Below, piece after piece: positions 1-8,970 of a DNA stretch of 64,000 nucleotides. A program made the translations under genes and the position numbers. Position 1 is the stretch's first letter, and each line of letters starts with the position of its first letter. Under the pieces are notes generated by a model, which saw only the letters and a program-made list of their open reading frames with translations, searched no databases and was not told the DNA's origin. Source of the stretch: Hymenobacter polaris (lineage in GTDB: Bacteria; Bacteroidota; Bacteroidia; Cytophagales; Hymenobacteraceae); contig NZ_JABBGH010000003.1 in assembly GCF_012927305.1 (NCBI RefSeq), positions 1,151,104 to 1,215,103 on the forward strand, written 5' to 3'.

Positions 1-518
1 GCAAAGAGCGCCTGGTACTCGGCGCGGCTGCCGCCGAAAGGCGGCTCGGCAGCGCCGGCAAAGGCATCGTCGAAGAGCAGGCCCACGAGCTTGCCGCTGG
101 GGCGCAGCAGGTGGGCGCACTGCCGGGCGTAGGCGGGCCGCTGGGCGGGGGCCAGGGCCGAGAGGAAGGTTTGCTCAATGAGCAAGTCAAACTTCTCCTT
201 AGGGTCTAGCTGAAAAAAATCTGCCTGCCAGAGGTGCGCGGCGGGGAAATCGGGCACGCGGACGGCCAGCTCGGCCAGGGGTGTGGCGGCCAGCTCGGCC
301 ACTACTACGTGCTGGAACCCTAGGCGGTGCAGATACTCGGCCTCGTAGGCGCGGCCGGCTCCCGGAATGAGGATGCGCGGCTGCAACCCTAGGGGCAGCT
401 GGTCGAAATACGCTCGCAGGGGCGGGGTGATGCGGCCGGCATCCCAGCCGGCGCGGCCGGGGGTGGCGTAGCGGGCCTGCCAATAAGCGGCATCAAAGGG
501 TGAAGTAACCGTTTGCAT
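1..518 (-). CDS. TPMT-family SAM-dependent methyltransferase (3' end cut by window)
   Basis: The gene reads leftward from an ATG at 516-518 and runs off the window edge, leaving about 172 residues. The N-terminus (MQTVTSPFDAAYWQARY) and the glycine-rich SAM-binding loop around residues 49-60 (ILIPGAGRAYEA) match the thiopurine S-methyltransferase family. An acidic residue after the second strand (VVVAEL, ~71-76), the DLLIEQTFLSAL segment (~111-122) and an LLRPSGKLVGLLF strand (~137-149) follow the class I methyltransferase order. Family members methylate thiols or small xenobiotics, but the substrate here cannot be inferred. It is divergent from the next gene. The fold assignment is secure; the exact function is not. 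Confidence 0.75.
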   Translation of the reverse strand, partial: MQTVTSPFDAAYWQARYATPGRAGWDAGRITPPLRAYFDQLPLGLQPRILIPGAGRAYEAEYLHRLGFQHVVVAELAATPLAELAVRVPDFPAAHLWQADFFQLDPKEKFDLLIEQTFLSALAPAQRPAYARQCAHLLRPSGKLVGLLFDDAFAGAAEPPFGGSRAEYQALF

Positions 519-656
519 CAGAGCCAAGTATAACGATGGCCGCGTCCGGGCCAGAATTTCCCCTATTTTTACCCGCCGCAAAGGTAGGCGCACCCCAGTT
601 TGCCAGCGGGTGCCGTTAGGTACTTACATCGTTCAACTTTTCCCCCGCCCTTCCGC

Positions 657-1610
657 ATGGACCCTAACCAGGAACAACCCGAACCCCGCCAAAATAACAG
701 CCGCGTCTTGCTATGGGTGGCGCTCGTACTCGTGCTGCTAGGCATCAACGGCGTACTGTTTTACCTGAACTCGCAAAAAAAGACGGAAAACGAGCAGCTA
801 ACCACGCAGGTGCAAGCCACCGATAGCAAGCTCACCGAGCAGATTAAGCAGTATGAGGACTTAAAAGCTAGCTACGAGCGCCAAAGCCAGGAGCTGCAAA
901 AGCTGGGCCTCAGCAACGACTCGCTGAATTCGCGCCTGGCAGGCATCAACGCCGACTTGCTGCGTTTACGCTCGTTTAAGGCCGGTTCGTTCTCGCTGGC
1001 CGAGCAGCGGCGCTTCAAGGAGCGCGCCCTCAACCTGGAAAGCCAACTGAAGAAGCGCGATGAGGAAATCGCCGAGCTGAAGAAGTCCAACGAAAACCTG
1101 TACACCGAAACGACCACGCTGAAGGAGCGGCAAAACAAGCTTACCGACACCATCAGCACCATTGCCAAAACCAACCAGGAACTCAGCAGCAAGGTGTCGG
1201 TGGCTTCGCGCATTCAGGCCGATAACATCCACGTAAGCGTGCTCACGGCCAAGAACAAGGAGAAGGACGACGATAAGGAGGAGTTCAAGGCCAAGCGCGT
1301 GGACCGCGTGAAGGTGACCTTCAACCTGGCCCGCAATGACGTGACGCCCAAGGATACCAAGACGATTTACATGCGCATTTTGGAGCCCGATGGCGCGGCG
1401 CTCTACAACCTGAGCACCGGCGGCGGCACCTTCACCGTGGATGGCCAGGAGGCCTTCTACACCCAAAAGCAGGATATTGTATTCGATAACTCGCGCCAGA
1501 AAGCGGAGTTTGTGTACGCTAAGGGCGGCGACTACAAGATTGGCCAGCACACCGTGGAACTGTACGAAGGTGGCGCCCTAATGGGCAAAACGACCTTCAC
1601 ACTGAAATAA
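657..1610 (+). CDS. Membrane-anchored coiled-coil protein of unknown function
   Basis: 317 residues from the ATG at 657. An in-frame TTG at 600 would add 19 residues without a clear domain, so I chose the ATG. A single transmembrane helix spans about residues 17-37 (VLLWVALVLVLLGINGVLFYL without its last residue). It is followed by a long Lys/Glu/Gln-rich coiled coil (about 40-185) with Leu heptads, then a compact beta-rich C-terminal part ending in TTFTLK. The layout suggests an inner-membrane protein with the coiled coil projecting into the periplasm or cytoplasm. I recognise no named family. It is followed by a dispersed repeat and a terminator, so it is probably monocistronic. Confidence 0.7.
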   Translation: MDPNQEQPEPRQNNSRVLLWVALVLVLLGINGVLFYLNSQKKTENEQLTTQVQATDSKLTEQIKQYEDLKASYERQSQELQKLGLSNDSLNSRLAGINADLLRLRSFKAGSFSLAEQRRFKERALNLESQLKKRDEEIAELKKSNENLYTETTTLKERQNKLTDTISTIAKTNQELSSKVSVASRIQADNIHVSVLTAKNKEKDDDKEEFKAKRVDRVKVTFNLARNDVTPKDTKTIYMRILEPDGAALYNLSTGGGTFTVDGQEAFYTQKQDIVFDNSRQKAEFVYAKGGDYKIGQHTVELYEGGALMGKTTFTLK

Positions 1611-1677
1611 ACCGCAGATTTAACGGATTTAACTGATTTCGTGGATACGCTGCTTTGCAGCTGACTACGCGACTGGA
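1611..1677. repeat. Dispersed repeat family B, single copy
   Basis: Begins directly after the stop codon of the coiled-coil gene with ACCGCAGATTTAACGGATTT and continues through a GCTGC-TTT-GCAGC mini-hairpin to GACTACGCG. Related copies lie at 40573-40635 (reverse orientation) and 46125-46196 / 46260-46331. This copy has diverged at several positions. Confidence 0.7.
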
Positions 1678-1681
1678 ATGA

Positions 1682-1718
1682 CGGCCTGCTGCCTTGGGGC
1701 GGCAGGCCGCTTTTTTTG
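1682..1718 (+). terminator. Rho-independent terminator
   Basis: A GC-rich stem (CGGCCTGCTGCC paired with GGCAGGCCG around a TTGGGGC loop) is followed directly by a run of seven T. It ends the coiled-coil gene, and its T-run lies just before the next start codon. Confidence 0.75.
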
Positions 1719-1742
1719 CATTTGTATGGCGATTTGGTTGGG

Positions 1743-2447
1743 ATGATACCTGCGTTGATGAGTTGGAGCGGGGGCAAGGACTCGGCCCTAGCGCTGCACC
1801 ACGCCCGGCGCGACCCTAGGCGCCGCGTGGCGGGGCTGCTCACGCACGTGAATGCGCACTACGAACGCGTATCGATGCACGGCGTGCGCACCGAGTTGCT
1901 GGCGGCGCAAGCCCAGCGCCTGGGCTTGCCGCTGCGGCAGCTGCGCCTGCCCGAAAACCCTCCGATGGCCGCCTACGAGCAGGCCCTAGGGGCTACGCTG
2001 GCCGAGGCGCGGGCGCAGGGCGTGGAGGAGGTAGTGTACGGCGACATTTTTTTGGAGGACCTACGCGCCTACCGCGAGCAACAGCTGGCGCGGGCGGGGC
2101 TGCGCGGCGCGTTTCCGCTGTGGCAGCGCGTGGGCGCCAACTTGCTGCGCGAGTTTCTGGACCTAGGCTTCCGGGCAGTGGTGGTGTGCGTGAACGAGCA
2201 GTGGCTGGACGCTAGCTTCTGCGGGCGCCTGCTCGACCGCGACTTTCTGCGCGACCTGCCGCCCGGCGTGGACCCCTGCGGCGAAAACGGTGAGTACCAC
2301 AGCTTCGTGTTCGACGGGCCGGATTTCAGTGAGCCAATCGAAGTAGTGCGAGGCGAGCTGGTACGCCGCACCTACCCGGCGCCCGGCGTCGGCGGCGCGA
2401 TGGAGCTAGGCTTCTGGTTTTGCGACTTGCTGCCCGCGGGGCCCTAG
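1743..2447 (+). CDS. Dph6-like ATP pyrophosphatase (PP-loop, diphthine-ammonia ligase family)
   Basis: 234 residues from the ATG at 1743; a second ATG at 1758 would also keep the motif. The PP-loop SGGKDS sits at residues 9-14, and the family signature GVDPCGENGEYHSFVFDGP lies near residue 190. Both identify the DUF71/MJ0570 group. The archaeal and eukaryotic member (Dph6) amidates diphthine on EF2. Bacteria lack diphthamide, so the substrate here is unknown; a related amidation or thiolation is only inference. The stop codon TAG is itself part of a CCCTAGGG palindrome. The promoter is probably weak or embedded in the preceding terminator region. Confidence 0.8.
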   Translation: MIPALMSWSGGKDSALALHHARRDPRRRVAGLLTHVNAHYERVSMHGVRTELLAAQAQRLGLPLRQLRLPENPPMAAYEQALGATLAEARAQGVEEVVYGDIFLEDLRAYREQQLARAGLRGAFPLWQRVGANLLREFLDLGFRAVVVCVNEQWLDASFCGRLLDRDFLRDLPPGVDPCGENGEYHSFVFDGPDFSEPIEVVRGELVRRTYPAPGVGGAMELGFWFCDLLPAGP

Positions 2448-2475
2448 GGCAGTTTTTTAGATAATATTACGTCAT

Positions 2476-2608
2476 CGCCCTGGGCGCTTACCCCACCCCC
2501 GGCCCCTCCCCTCCGGGAGAGGGGAGCCATGGTGGCGCGGTAAAGGGTTTGTCAGGCTCCCCTCTCCCGAAGGGGAGGGGCCGGGGGTGGGGTAAGCGCC
2601 CAGGGCGA
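2476..2608. repeat. Long inverted repeat (53-bp arms) upstream of GH3 gene
   Basis: The left arm 2476-2528 and right arm 2555-2608 are nearly perfect reverse complements (CGCCCTGGGCGCTTACCCC ... GGGGTAAGCGCCCAGGGCG), separated by a 26-base loop. Each arm also contains an internal CCCCTCCC...GGGAGGGG dyad. It looks like a dispersed intergenic element (called family C here), with no coding potential of its own. Confidence 0.75.
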
Positions 2609-2671
2609 CTAAATGCGCAAATACCGGCGCTGCGTGCGACTTTTGCCGGGTTCACTTTCAGGTCCCGCCCT

Positions 2672-5600
2672 TTGTCATTGTTCCGCTCTCTTTTGCTGGC
2701 GCTGCTGCTTTCGCTGCCGCTGCTGGCCTCGGCCCAGCACCGCCGTGCACGGGCAGCCCGCCCCAAAACCAGCCTGGCCAAGTTTCGCCCGCCCGTGAAG
2801 CCCACGCCCAGTGGCCCGGCGTTTTTGCAATACCAGCACTCGCGCTGGGTTGATAGCCTGATGCGCGTGCTGACCCCTAGGCAGCGGGTGGCGCAGCTGT
2901 TCATGGTAGCGGCCTACTCCAATAAAACGCGGCTCGACGAGGACTCGGTGTCGCTGCTGATTAAGGACTACGGCGTGGGCGGGCTGATATTCTTCCAGGG
3001 CGGGCCGGTGCGCCAAACGCGCCTGCTCAACCGCTACCAGCGCGAAAGCCAGGTGCCGCTGCTGGTGGCCATGGACGGCGAGTGGGGCGCCGGCATGCGC
3101 CTGGATAGCATATTGCGCTTTCCGTACCAAATGAGCCTGGGGGCCGCGCCCGAGGCCGACTCCAGCCTGATTTACGACATGGGGCGCGAGGTGGCGCGAC
3201 AGTTTGCGCGGCTGGGCATGCACGTCAATTTCGCGCCGGTGGTGGACGTGAACAACAACCCCAACAACCCGGTCATCGGCTTCCGCTCGTGGGGCGAGAA
3301 CCCGGCGGCCGTGGCGCGTCTTAGCCGCCTCTATATGCGCGGTATGCAGGACGCGGGCGTGCTGGCCGTGGCCAAGCACTTTCCCGGCCACGGCGACGTA
3401 GAGGCCGACTCGCACTTGGCCCTGCCCATCGTGCGGGTAGACCGGCGCCGGCTCGACTCGCTGGAGTTTCCGCCCTTTAGAAGCGTGATACGCAGCGGTA
3501 TTGGGGGCATGATGGTGGCTCACCTCAACGTGCCGGCCCTGGATACGACCGGCGCGCCCACCACCCTCAGCCAGCCCGTGGTGACGGGGCTGCTGCGCCA
3601 AAAAATGGGCTTCCGGGGCGTGGTGTTTACCGATGCCATGAACATGCAGGGCGTCATCAGCCGGGTGCCCACCGGCGAGGCCGAGGTGCGGGCGCTGCTG
3701 GCCGGCAACGACGTGCTGGAATTCAGCAAGAAGGTGCCGGTGGCCCTAGGGGCCGTGCTGGCCGCCGTGGACAGCGGGCGCATCAGCCAGGCCCGCATCG
3801 ACGAAAGCTGCCGCCGGGTGCTGGCCCTCAAGCAGTGGGCCGGCCTGAACCACTACCGGCCCGTACCCGAGCAAGCTATCTACGCCGACCTCAACCCTGC
3901 CCACGCCCGCTACCTGGCGCACCGCCTCACGCAGGATGGCCTGACGCTGCTGCGCAACCAGCGCCAGCTGCTGCCTTTGCAGCGGCTGGATACCCTGAAA
4001 GTAGCCACGCTGGTAATTGGCGGCGCGCCCGCCGATACTACTGATTTTCAGCGTATGGTGACGGACTACGACGCCCGCGCCGCGCACTTCCACCTGCCCG
4101 CCGCGCCCACTATGGACGAGCTGATGGCCACGCGGGCGCGGCTGCTGGGCTACCGGGTGGTGCTGGTGGCGCTGCAGGGCCTAGGACGGTTGCCGGCCAC
4201 CAGCTTCGGCATTGCGCCCGAAACCAACCTGTTGCTGCGCGAATTGACCCAGCCCGGCCGGCAGGTGGTGCTCACCCTCTTCGGCTCGGCCTACGCCGCG
4301 GCCAAGGTGCGCGATTTCGACCGGATGGGCGCCGTGGTGATGGCCTACCAGGAAAGCCCCGATGCCCAGCGCCTGGCCGCGCAGCTCATCTTTGGCGGCA
4401 TCGGGGCCACCGGTAAGCTGCCCGTCACGGTCAGCCCCAGCCTGCCCGCCGGCTTTGGCCTGAGCACCCAGCCCGGCCTGCGCTTAGCCTACGCCAACCC
4501 CGAGGATGCCGGCATGGACAACCGGCTGGAAGACCGCGTAGATAGTCTGCTAAACAGCGCTTTAGCCGCTGGCGCCATGCCCGGCGCGCAGGCCCTCATT
4601 GCCCGGCGCGGCGTGGTGGTGCTGCGCAAGAACTACGGGGTTAGAAGCAGTGATGCCCTAGCAAATGTCCAACAGGCATTTATGTCTAAAATTTCTAGAA
4701 GTTTCCCAGAGCATCCCGTACAACCTGTTCTGACGGTTGAAGCTAAAGAGCGACTTGAAAAGGAGCTTACTAAAGACGTAGAGGGTTTTCGTGCCGCAAT
4801 CAAAAGCGCATATGTCACCGACGCCGACCGCTACGACCTGGCCTCGCTCACCAAGATTCTGGCGGCCACGCCGGCGCTGCTCTCGTTGCAAGCGCAAGGC
4901 AAATTCAGCCCCGACAGTACGATGGGGCAGCTGTTTCCCTTCCTGGCTAAAACCAACAAGGCGCCGCTGCGCATGCGCGACGTGCTCACCCACCAAGCGG
5001 GCCTGCCGGCGTTCGTGCCGTTTTACAAGGCCTTTCAGAAGCCGAGTGGCGAGCTGCGCCGGCGCTGGCTGCGCGCCGACTCGTCGGCTCGGTTTCCGCT
5101 GCCGGTGGCGCGCGGCATCTGGTCGCGGCGCGATATGCCGGAATACATAAATGAGCAGATTGGGGCAGTGCCGCTGCTGCCTAAGCGCGAGTACGTGTAC
5201 TCCGACCTGTCGTTTTACCTCACGCCGGGGCTGGTGCGGCGGCGCACGGGGCTGGGCTTCGAGGAGTACCTGACCCAGCAGGTATACGGGCCCCTAGGGT
5301 CGGGCCTGCACTTGCAGCCGCTGCACCACTACCCGCTGGCCCGCCTGGTGCCCACCGAGTACGACTCGCTGTTTCGCAAGCAGCTGGTGTGGGGCTACGT
5401 GCACGACGAGGGCGCGGCCCTGCTGGGCGGCATCAGCGGCCACGCCGGCTTGTTTGGCAATGCCAACGACGTGGCCCAACTCACCCAAACCTACGCCTGG
5501 GGCGGGCGCTACGGCGGCCAGCAAATCTTTGATAAAGCCATTCTGGCCGAGTGGACGCGCTGCCAGTTTTGCGAGCAGGGCAACCGCCGCGCCCTGGCCT

Positions 5601-5815
5601 TCGACCGGCCGGTTAAGGTGGTGCCCGGTGGGCCCTCGGCCAGCAGCTACGGCCACACCGGCTTCACGGGCACCTACTTCTGGGTTGACCCCGCCAAGGA
5701 CCTGGTGGTGGTGCTGCTCACCAACCGCGTGAACCCCACGCGCCGCAACTCGAAGCTCGGCGACCTGAGTTTGCGCAGCAAGTTTTTGCAGCTGGCCCTG
5801 GACGCGGCGCGGTAG
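2672..5815 (+). CDS. Secreted GH3 beta-N-acetylhexosaminidase fused to a beta-lactamase-type serine hydrolase
   Basis: About 1047 residues. No in-frame ATG precedes the signal peptide (LLLALLLSLPLLASA). Translation from the earlier TTG at 2549 would read through the inverted repeat, so a TTG at 2672 or 2678 is the likely start. The GH3 domain carries the NagZ-type KHFPGHGDVEADSH motif (about nt 3373-3414) and the nucleophile segment FTDAMNMQGV (about nt 3629). The C-terminal half (nt ~4520-5800) is a class C beta-lactamase/DD-peptidase-like domain with SLTK (about nt 4844), YSD (about nt 5198) and HTGFTG (about nt 5653). Such fusions are common in Bacteroidota and probably act in cell-wall turnover. 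Unusually, nt ~4641-4815 is a low-GC in-frame insertion. The gene converges on the acyltransferase with 4 bases between stops. Confidence 0.85.
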   Translation: MSLFRSLLLALLLSLPLLASAQHRRARAARPKTSLAKFRPPVKPTPSGPAFLQYQHSRWVDSLMRVLTPRQRVAQLFMVAAYSNKTRLDEDSVSLLIKDYGVGGLIFFQGGPVRQTRLLNRYQRESQVPLLVAMDGEWGAGMRLDSILRFPYQMSLGAAPEADSSLIYDMGREVARQFARLGMHVNFAPVVDVNNNPNNPVIGFRSWGENPAAVARLSRLYMRGMQDAGVLAVAKHFPGHGDVEADSHLALPIVRVDRRRLDSLEFPPFRSVIRSGIGGMMVAHLNVPALDTTGAPTTLSQPVVTGLLRQKMGFRGVVFTDAMNMQGVISRVPTGEAEVRALLAGNDVLEFSKKVPVALGAVLAAVDSGRISQARIDESCRRVLALKQWAGLNHYRPVPEQAIYADLNPAHARYLAHRLTQDGLTLLRNQRQLLPLQRLDTLKVATLVIGGAPADTTDFQRMVTDYDARAAHFHLPAAPTMDELMATRARLLGYRVVLVALQGLGRLPATSFGIAPETNLLLRELTQPGRQVVLTLFGSAYAAAKVRDFDRMGAVVMAYQESPDAQRLAAQLIFGGIGATGKLPVTVSPSLPAGFGLSTQPGLRLAYANPEDAGMDNRLEDRVDSLLNSALAAGAMPGAQALIARRGVVVLRKNYGVRSSDALANVQQAFMSKISRSFPEHPVQPVLTVEAKERLEKELTKDVEGFRAAIKSAYVTDADRYDLASLTKILAATPALLSLQAQGKFSPDSTMGQLFPFLAKTNKAPLRMRDVLTHQAGLPAFVPFYKAFQKPSGELRRRWLRADSSARFPLPVARGIWSRRDMPEYINEQIGAVPLLPKREYVYSDLSFYLTPGLVRRRTGLGFEEYLTQQVYGPLGSGLHLQPLHHYPLARLVPTEYDSLFRKQLVWGYVHDEGAALLGGISGHAGLFGNANDVAQLTQTYAWGGRYGGQQIFDKAILAEWTRCQFCEQGNRRALAFDRPVKVVPGGPSASSYGHTGFTGTYFWVDPAKDLVVVLLTNRVNPTRRNSKLGDLSLRSKFLQLALDAAR
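4641..4815 (+). other. Low-GC in-frame insertion inside the GH3/beta-lactamase gene
   Basis: By hand count this 175-base stretch has 77 G/C (44%), against roughly two thirds in the rest of the gene. It keeps the frame and encodes a Ser/Lys/Glu-rich, probably helical segment (e.g. EAKERLEKELTKDVEGFRAA). It falls between the LRKNYG strand and the TDADRYDLASLTK catalytic helix, where homologous domains usually have only about ten residues. Confidence 0.65.
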
Positions 5816-5819
5816 GGCC

Positions 5820-6983
5820 CTAGGGATGGGCGGCGGGGGCTACTGGCGCCGGTGCCTGGCGGTTGCTGACGAGCGTGGTGGGTTGGTCGAAGGTGCGGGT
5901 GAGGTAGCTGCGCACGGGAATATCAATCCACTTCAGCACCGCATACGCTAGCAGCACCAGCGCCAGCATAGCCGTTGGAATAACCAGCGCCAAGGTGCTC
6001 AGGGGCGGCTGGTATTTGTGCAGGTAGCTGAAGAACACCCAAATAAACGGGTAGTGCACGATGTAGAGCGGGTAGGAAATGTCGCCTAGAAAGCGACAGA
6101 GCTTGGCGTAGCGCGGCGTGAGCTGCCCGCCGGCCCCTAGGGCAATGAGCAGTGGAAAGTAAAACAGCACCACGAGCGAGTCGACGCGCCAATTGATTCT
6201 ATCTATAAAGGGCAGCAGCAGGGCCCCCAGCAGCAGCAGGGCCAGCGCGCCAAATCCCAGCCGCGAGCGAATCAGCCAGTTGGCCCGGTATAGCAGCAAG
6301 CCCATCAAGAAGGAAAAAGTAACCCGCAGGAAGCCCGCAATGGCATCTTCGCGGCCCCAGCCGCCACCGAGCCAGCCCGTGCGCCGGGCCTCGTAGCACA
6401 GGGCTATGGCGGCCGGCACCAGCAGTATCTTCAGCAGCCGCGCCGGCAGCCGCACCAGCACCAGCGCGTAGGCTACGTTGGCTATGTATTCCCAAAACAG
6501 CGACCAGGTGGGCGGGTTGAGGTGGAAGAGGTTGGCGTAGCGCTCGGTCACTACCGGATACGGAACCAGCAGGCAGGACGAGAGCAGCAGTAGGGGCAGG
6601 CGGGTGGCGTACTGGTCAACCAGGTGGCTGAATGGGTCGAGCCAGAAGGTGAGCAAACCCAGCAGCGCGCCAACAACTACGAGCGGGTGGAGGCGAATGA
6701 GGCGGCGGCGCAGAAACCGCCCCACCCCCAGCTGCGCCAGGCGCGCGTCGTAGGCGTAGGCGATGACGAAGCCCGAGAGGCAGAAGAAAAAATCGACGGC
6801 CAGGTAGGCATGGGCAATGAAGTTGTTGGCCGGCTTGGTTTCCACCAGCTCCATGAAGTGAAACAGCACCACGGCCAGCGCGGCCACTCCCCGCAGGCCA
6901 TCGAGCAGGCCAAAATGCAACGGGCTAGCGGCCGGCGACAAAGCCGGAACGGGTGAAACGGGAGCGGGAGCAGGCACAGGCAA
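5820..6983 (-). CDS. Acyltransferase family 3 membrane protein (OafA/YrhL type)
   Basis: 387 residues from a TTG at 6983; a GTG two codons in is an alternative, and no ATG is available. The family signature LDGLRGVAALAVVLFHF (about residues 27-43), the AVDFFFCLSGFVIAY segment (~62-76) and an RLIRLHP motif (~94-100) mark acyltransferase 3, an integral membrane enzyme with about ten helices. It moves acetyl or other acyl groups onto cell-surface sugars. The gene is divergent from the acyl-CoA ligase and converges with the GH3 gene. Its TAG stop codon lies inside CCCTAGGG. The acceptor sugar is unknown. Confidence 0.85.
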   Translation of the reverse strand: MPVPAPAPVSPVPALSPAASPLHFGLLDGLRGVAALAVVLFHFMELVETKPANNFIAHAYLAVDFFFCLSGFVIAYAYDARLAQLGVGRFLRRRLIRLHPLVVVGALLGLLTFWLDPFSHLVDQYATRLPLLLLSSCLLVPYPVVTERYANLFHLNPPTWSLFWEYIANVAYALVLVRLPARLLKILLVPAAIALCYEARRTGWLGGGWGREDAIAGFLRVTFSFLMGLLLYRANWLIRSRLGFGALALLLLGALLLPFIDRINWRVDSLVVLFYFPLLIALGAGGQLTPRYAKLCRFLGDISYPLYIVHYPFIWVFFSYLHKYQPPLSTLALVIPTAMLALVLLAYAVLKWIDIPVRSYLTRTFDQPTTLVSNRQAPAPVAPAAHP

Positions 6984-7171
6984 GTGGAAAAGGCCAGAAA
7001 AAGTTGGTAAAGTACGCCCCCGCGCCGCGCAGTTCGGCCGCTTGGCGGCGCGGGGCGGCCAAATAAGAGGGCTGGCCGCTGCGATGGCCGCTGCCCTAGG
7101 GGTTGCGAGCCAGCCACTAAGGGTTAACTTACTGCCGCTTTTTTCCCACTCTTTTGCCCTCGCCCCGCGCC

Positions 7172-8803
7172 ATGCTCGGACTGATGATGCCCACGCCCCT
7201 TCTGGTGAAGGGTTTGATTGAACACGCCGCCCGCTGGCACGGCAGCACCGAAATCGTGTCGCGCCTGCCCGAGGGCGGCCCGCTGCACCGCACTACCTAC
7301 GCCCAGGTGCACGCCCGCGCCCGCCAGCTGGCCCATGCGTTCACCCGCCTGGGCGTGGCACCCGGCGCCCGCGTGGCCACCCTGGCTTGGAATACCCACC
7401 GCCACCTAGAGCTTTACTACGGTATTTCGGGCCTAGGGGCGGTGTGCCACACCATCAACCCCCGGCTGTTTTTCGAGCAGTTAGTGTACATCGTCAACCA
7501 CGCCGAAGACGAGGTGCTGTGCTTCGACCTCACGTTTCTGCCCCTGGTGGAGAAGCTGGCGCCGCACTGCCCCACCGTGCGCCACTGGGTGCTGCTGACG
7601 GGCGCCGCCCACCGGCCGGCCGCCACCAGCCTGCCCGGTTTGCTCGACTACGAAACTCTGTTGGCGGCCGAGCAGCCCAATTTTGAGTGGCCAGAACTTG
7701 ACGAGAACACGGCCTCGTCGCTGTGCTACACCTCGGGCACCACCGACCAGCCCAAGGGCGTGCTCTACTCGCACCGCTCCACGCTGCTGCACAGCTACGC
7801 CGCCTCGCTGCCCGACTGCTTCGGCTGCGGCGCCCGCGATGTGGTGCTGCCCGTGGTGCCCATGTTTCACGTCAACGCCTGGGGTATCCCGTACCTGGCG
7901 CCGCTCAACGGCTGCAAATTAGTCATGCCCGGCCCGGCCCTCGACCCGGCCAGCTTGTTTGAGCTGTTTGAAAGCGAAGGCGTTACCTTCTCGGCCGGCG
8001 TGCCCACCATCTGGTTTGGGCTGCTGCAGTTTATGCGCGAAGGCCCGCGCCGCTTCAGCACCCTTCGCCGCATGATAGTGGGCGGCGCCTCGTGCCCGCC
8101 GGCGCTGCTGCGCGCCTTTGCCGAGGAGCTGGGCGTCGAAATTCGCCACGCCTGGGGCATGAGCGAAACCTCGCCCCTAGGTACCGTGAGCACCCTCAAG
8201 ACCAACCAGTTGAGCTGGCCGCCGGCCGAGCAGTTCCGGGAGCTGACCAAGCAGGGCCGCGCCATCTACGGCGTGGATATGGAGATTGTGGACGACGCCG
8301 GCCAGCCGCTGCCCCACGACGGCGTGGCGTTTGGCGACTTACTGGTGCGGGGGCCCTTCATTGCCAGCGGCTATTTCGGCGGCGTGCAGTCGAGCCAGTT
8401 TGCGGCCAGCGGCTGGTTTCGTACCGGCGACGTGGGCACCATCGACGCCGAGGGCTTCCTGCAAATCACCGACCGCTCGAAGGACGTCATTAAGTCGGGC
8501 GGCGAGTGGATTTCCAGCATCGACCTCGAAAACCTGGCCGTGGCCCACCCCGCCGTGGCCGAAGCCGCCGTCATTGGCGTGCCCCACCCCAAGTGGAGCG
8601 AGCGCCCGCTGCTCATCGTGGTGCGCAAGCCCGGCCAGCAAGTGTCAGCCCAGGAGCTGCTGGCGTTCTACGACGGCAAAATAGCCGCCTGGCAGCGCCC
8701 CGACGCGGTGGAGTTTGTGGAGCAGCTGCCCCACACGGCCACCGGCAAGCTCCTCAAAACCCAGCTGCGGCAGGATTTTGCAGGGTATGAGCTAAAAGCT
8801 TAG
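7172..8803 (+). CDS. Long/medium-chain fatty-acid-CoA ligase (AMP-binding)
   Basis: 543 residues from the ATG at 7172, preferred to a TTG at 7154. The P-loop-like motif YTSGTTDQPKGV (about residues 189-200), the adenylate motif HAWGMSETSPLG (about 330) and the hinge DRSKDVIKSGGEWISS (about 436) show an ANL-superfamily acyl-CoA synthetase. The GGEWIS hinge is typical of medium/long-chain fatty-acid ligases of the AlkK/FadD3 type. The C-terminal catalytic lysine lies in TATGKLLK. It activates a carboxylic acid via acyl-AMP to the CoA thioester in the cytoplasm. No beta-oxidation genes are adjacent. A family A hairpin repeat follows it. Confidence 0.88.
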   Translation: MLGLMMPTPLLVKGLIEHAARWHGSTEIVSRLPEGGPLHRTTYAQVHARARQLAHAFTRLGVAPGARVATLAWNTHRHLELYYGISGLGAVCHTINPRLFFEQLVYIVNHAEDEVLCFDLTFLPLVEKLAPHCPTVRHWVLLTGAAHRPAATSLPGLLDYETLLAAEQPNFEWPELDENTASSLCYTSGTTDQPKGVLYSHRSTLLHSYAASLPDCFGCGARDVVLPVVPMFHVNAWGIPYLAPLNGCKLVMPGPALDPASLFELFESEGVTFSAGVPTIWFGLLQFMREGPRRFSTLRRMIVGGASCPPALLRAFAEELGVEIRHAWGMSETSPLGTVSTLKTNQLSWPPAEQFRELTKQGRAIYGVDMEIVDDAGQPLPHDGVAFGDLLVRGPFIASGYFGGVQSSQFAASGWFRTGDVGTIDAEGFLQITDRSKDVIKSGGEWISSIDLENLAVAHPAVAEAAVIGVPHPKWSERPLLIVVRKPGQQVSAQELLAFYDGKIAAWQRPDAVEFVEQLPHTATGKLLKTQLRQDFAGYELKA

Positions 8804-8830
8804 AGGCTGTAAACAGCCGCGAACAAAAAA

Positions 8831-8938
8831 CCGTCATGCTGAGCCCCGCGAAGCATCTCTACCACGCCATCTAGGGTCACTAACCCAACGAAGCGGTAGA
8901 GATGCTTCGGCAGGCGAACACCAGATGAGTATGACGGT
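8831..8938. repeat. Hairpin repeat family A, copy 1
   Basis: Imperfect inverted repeat: CCGTCATGCTGAGC...GAAGCATCTCTACC on the left and GGTAGAGATGCTTCGGC...ATGACGGT on the right, with a loop containing CTAGGG. It lies between the acyl-CoA ligase and the SGNH hydrolase. The right arm is partly degenerate (GAGTATGACGG). Confidence 0.8.
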
Positions 8939-8970
8939 CTTACTTTAGGTTACTGCATCTTAAAAAAGAT

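Noticed and set aside
2613..2798. Alternative ATG frame at the start of the GH3 gene
   Set aside because: It is out of frame with the signal peptide and the enzyme, and Cys/Arg-rich without a domain; a frameshift start is less likely than TTG initiation.
2675..3601. Long open frame antisense to the GH3 gene (308 codons)
   Set aside because: It is opposite a gene with intact catalytic motifs, has His/Arg/Gln-rich composition typical of high-GC antisense frames and no domain.
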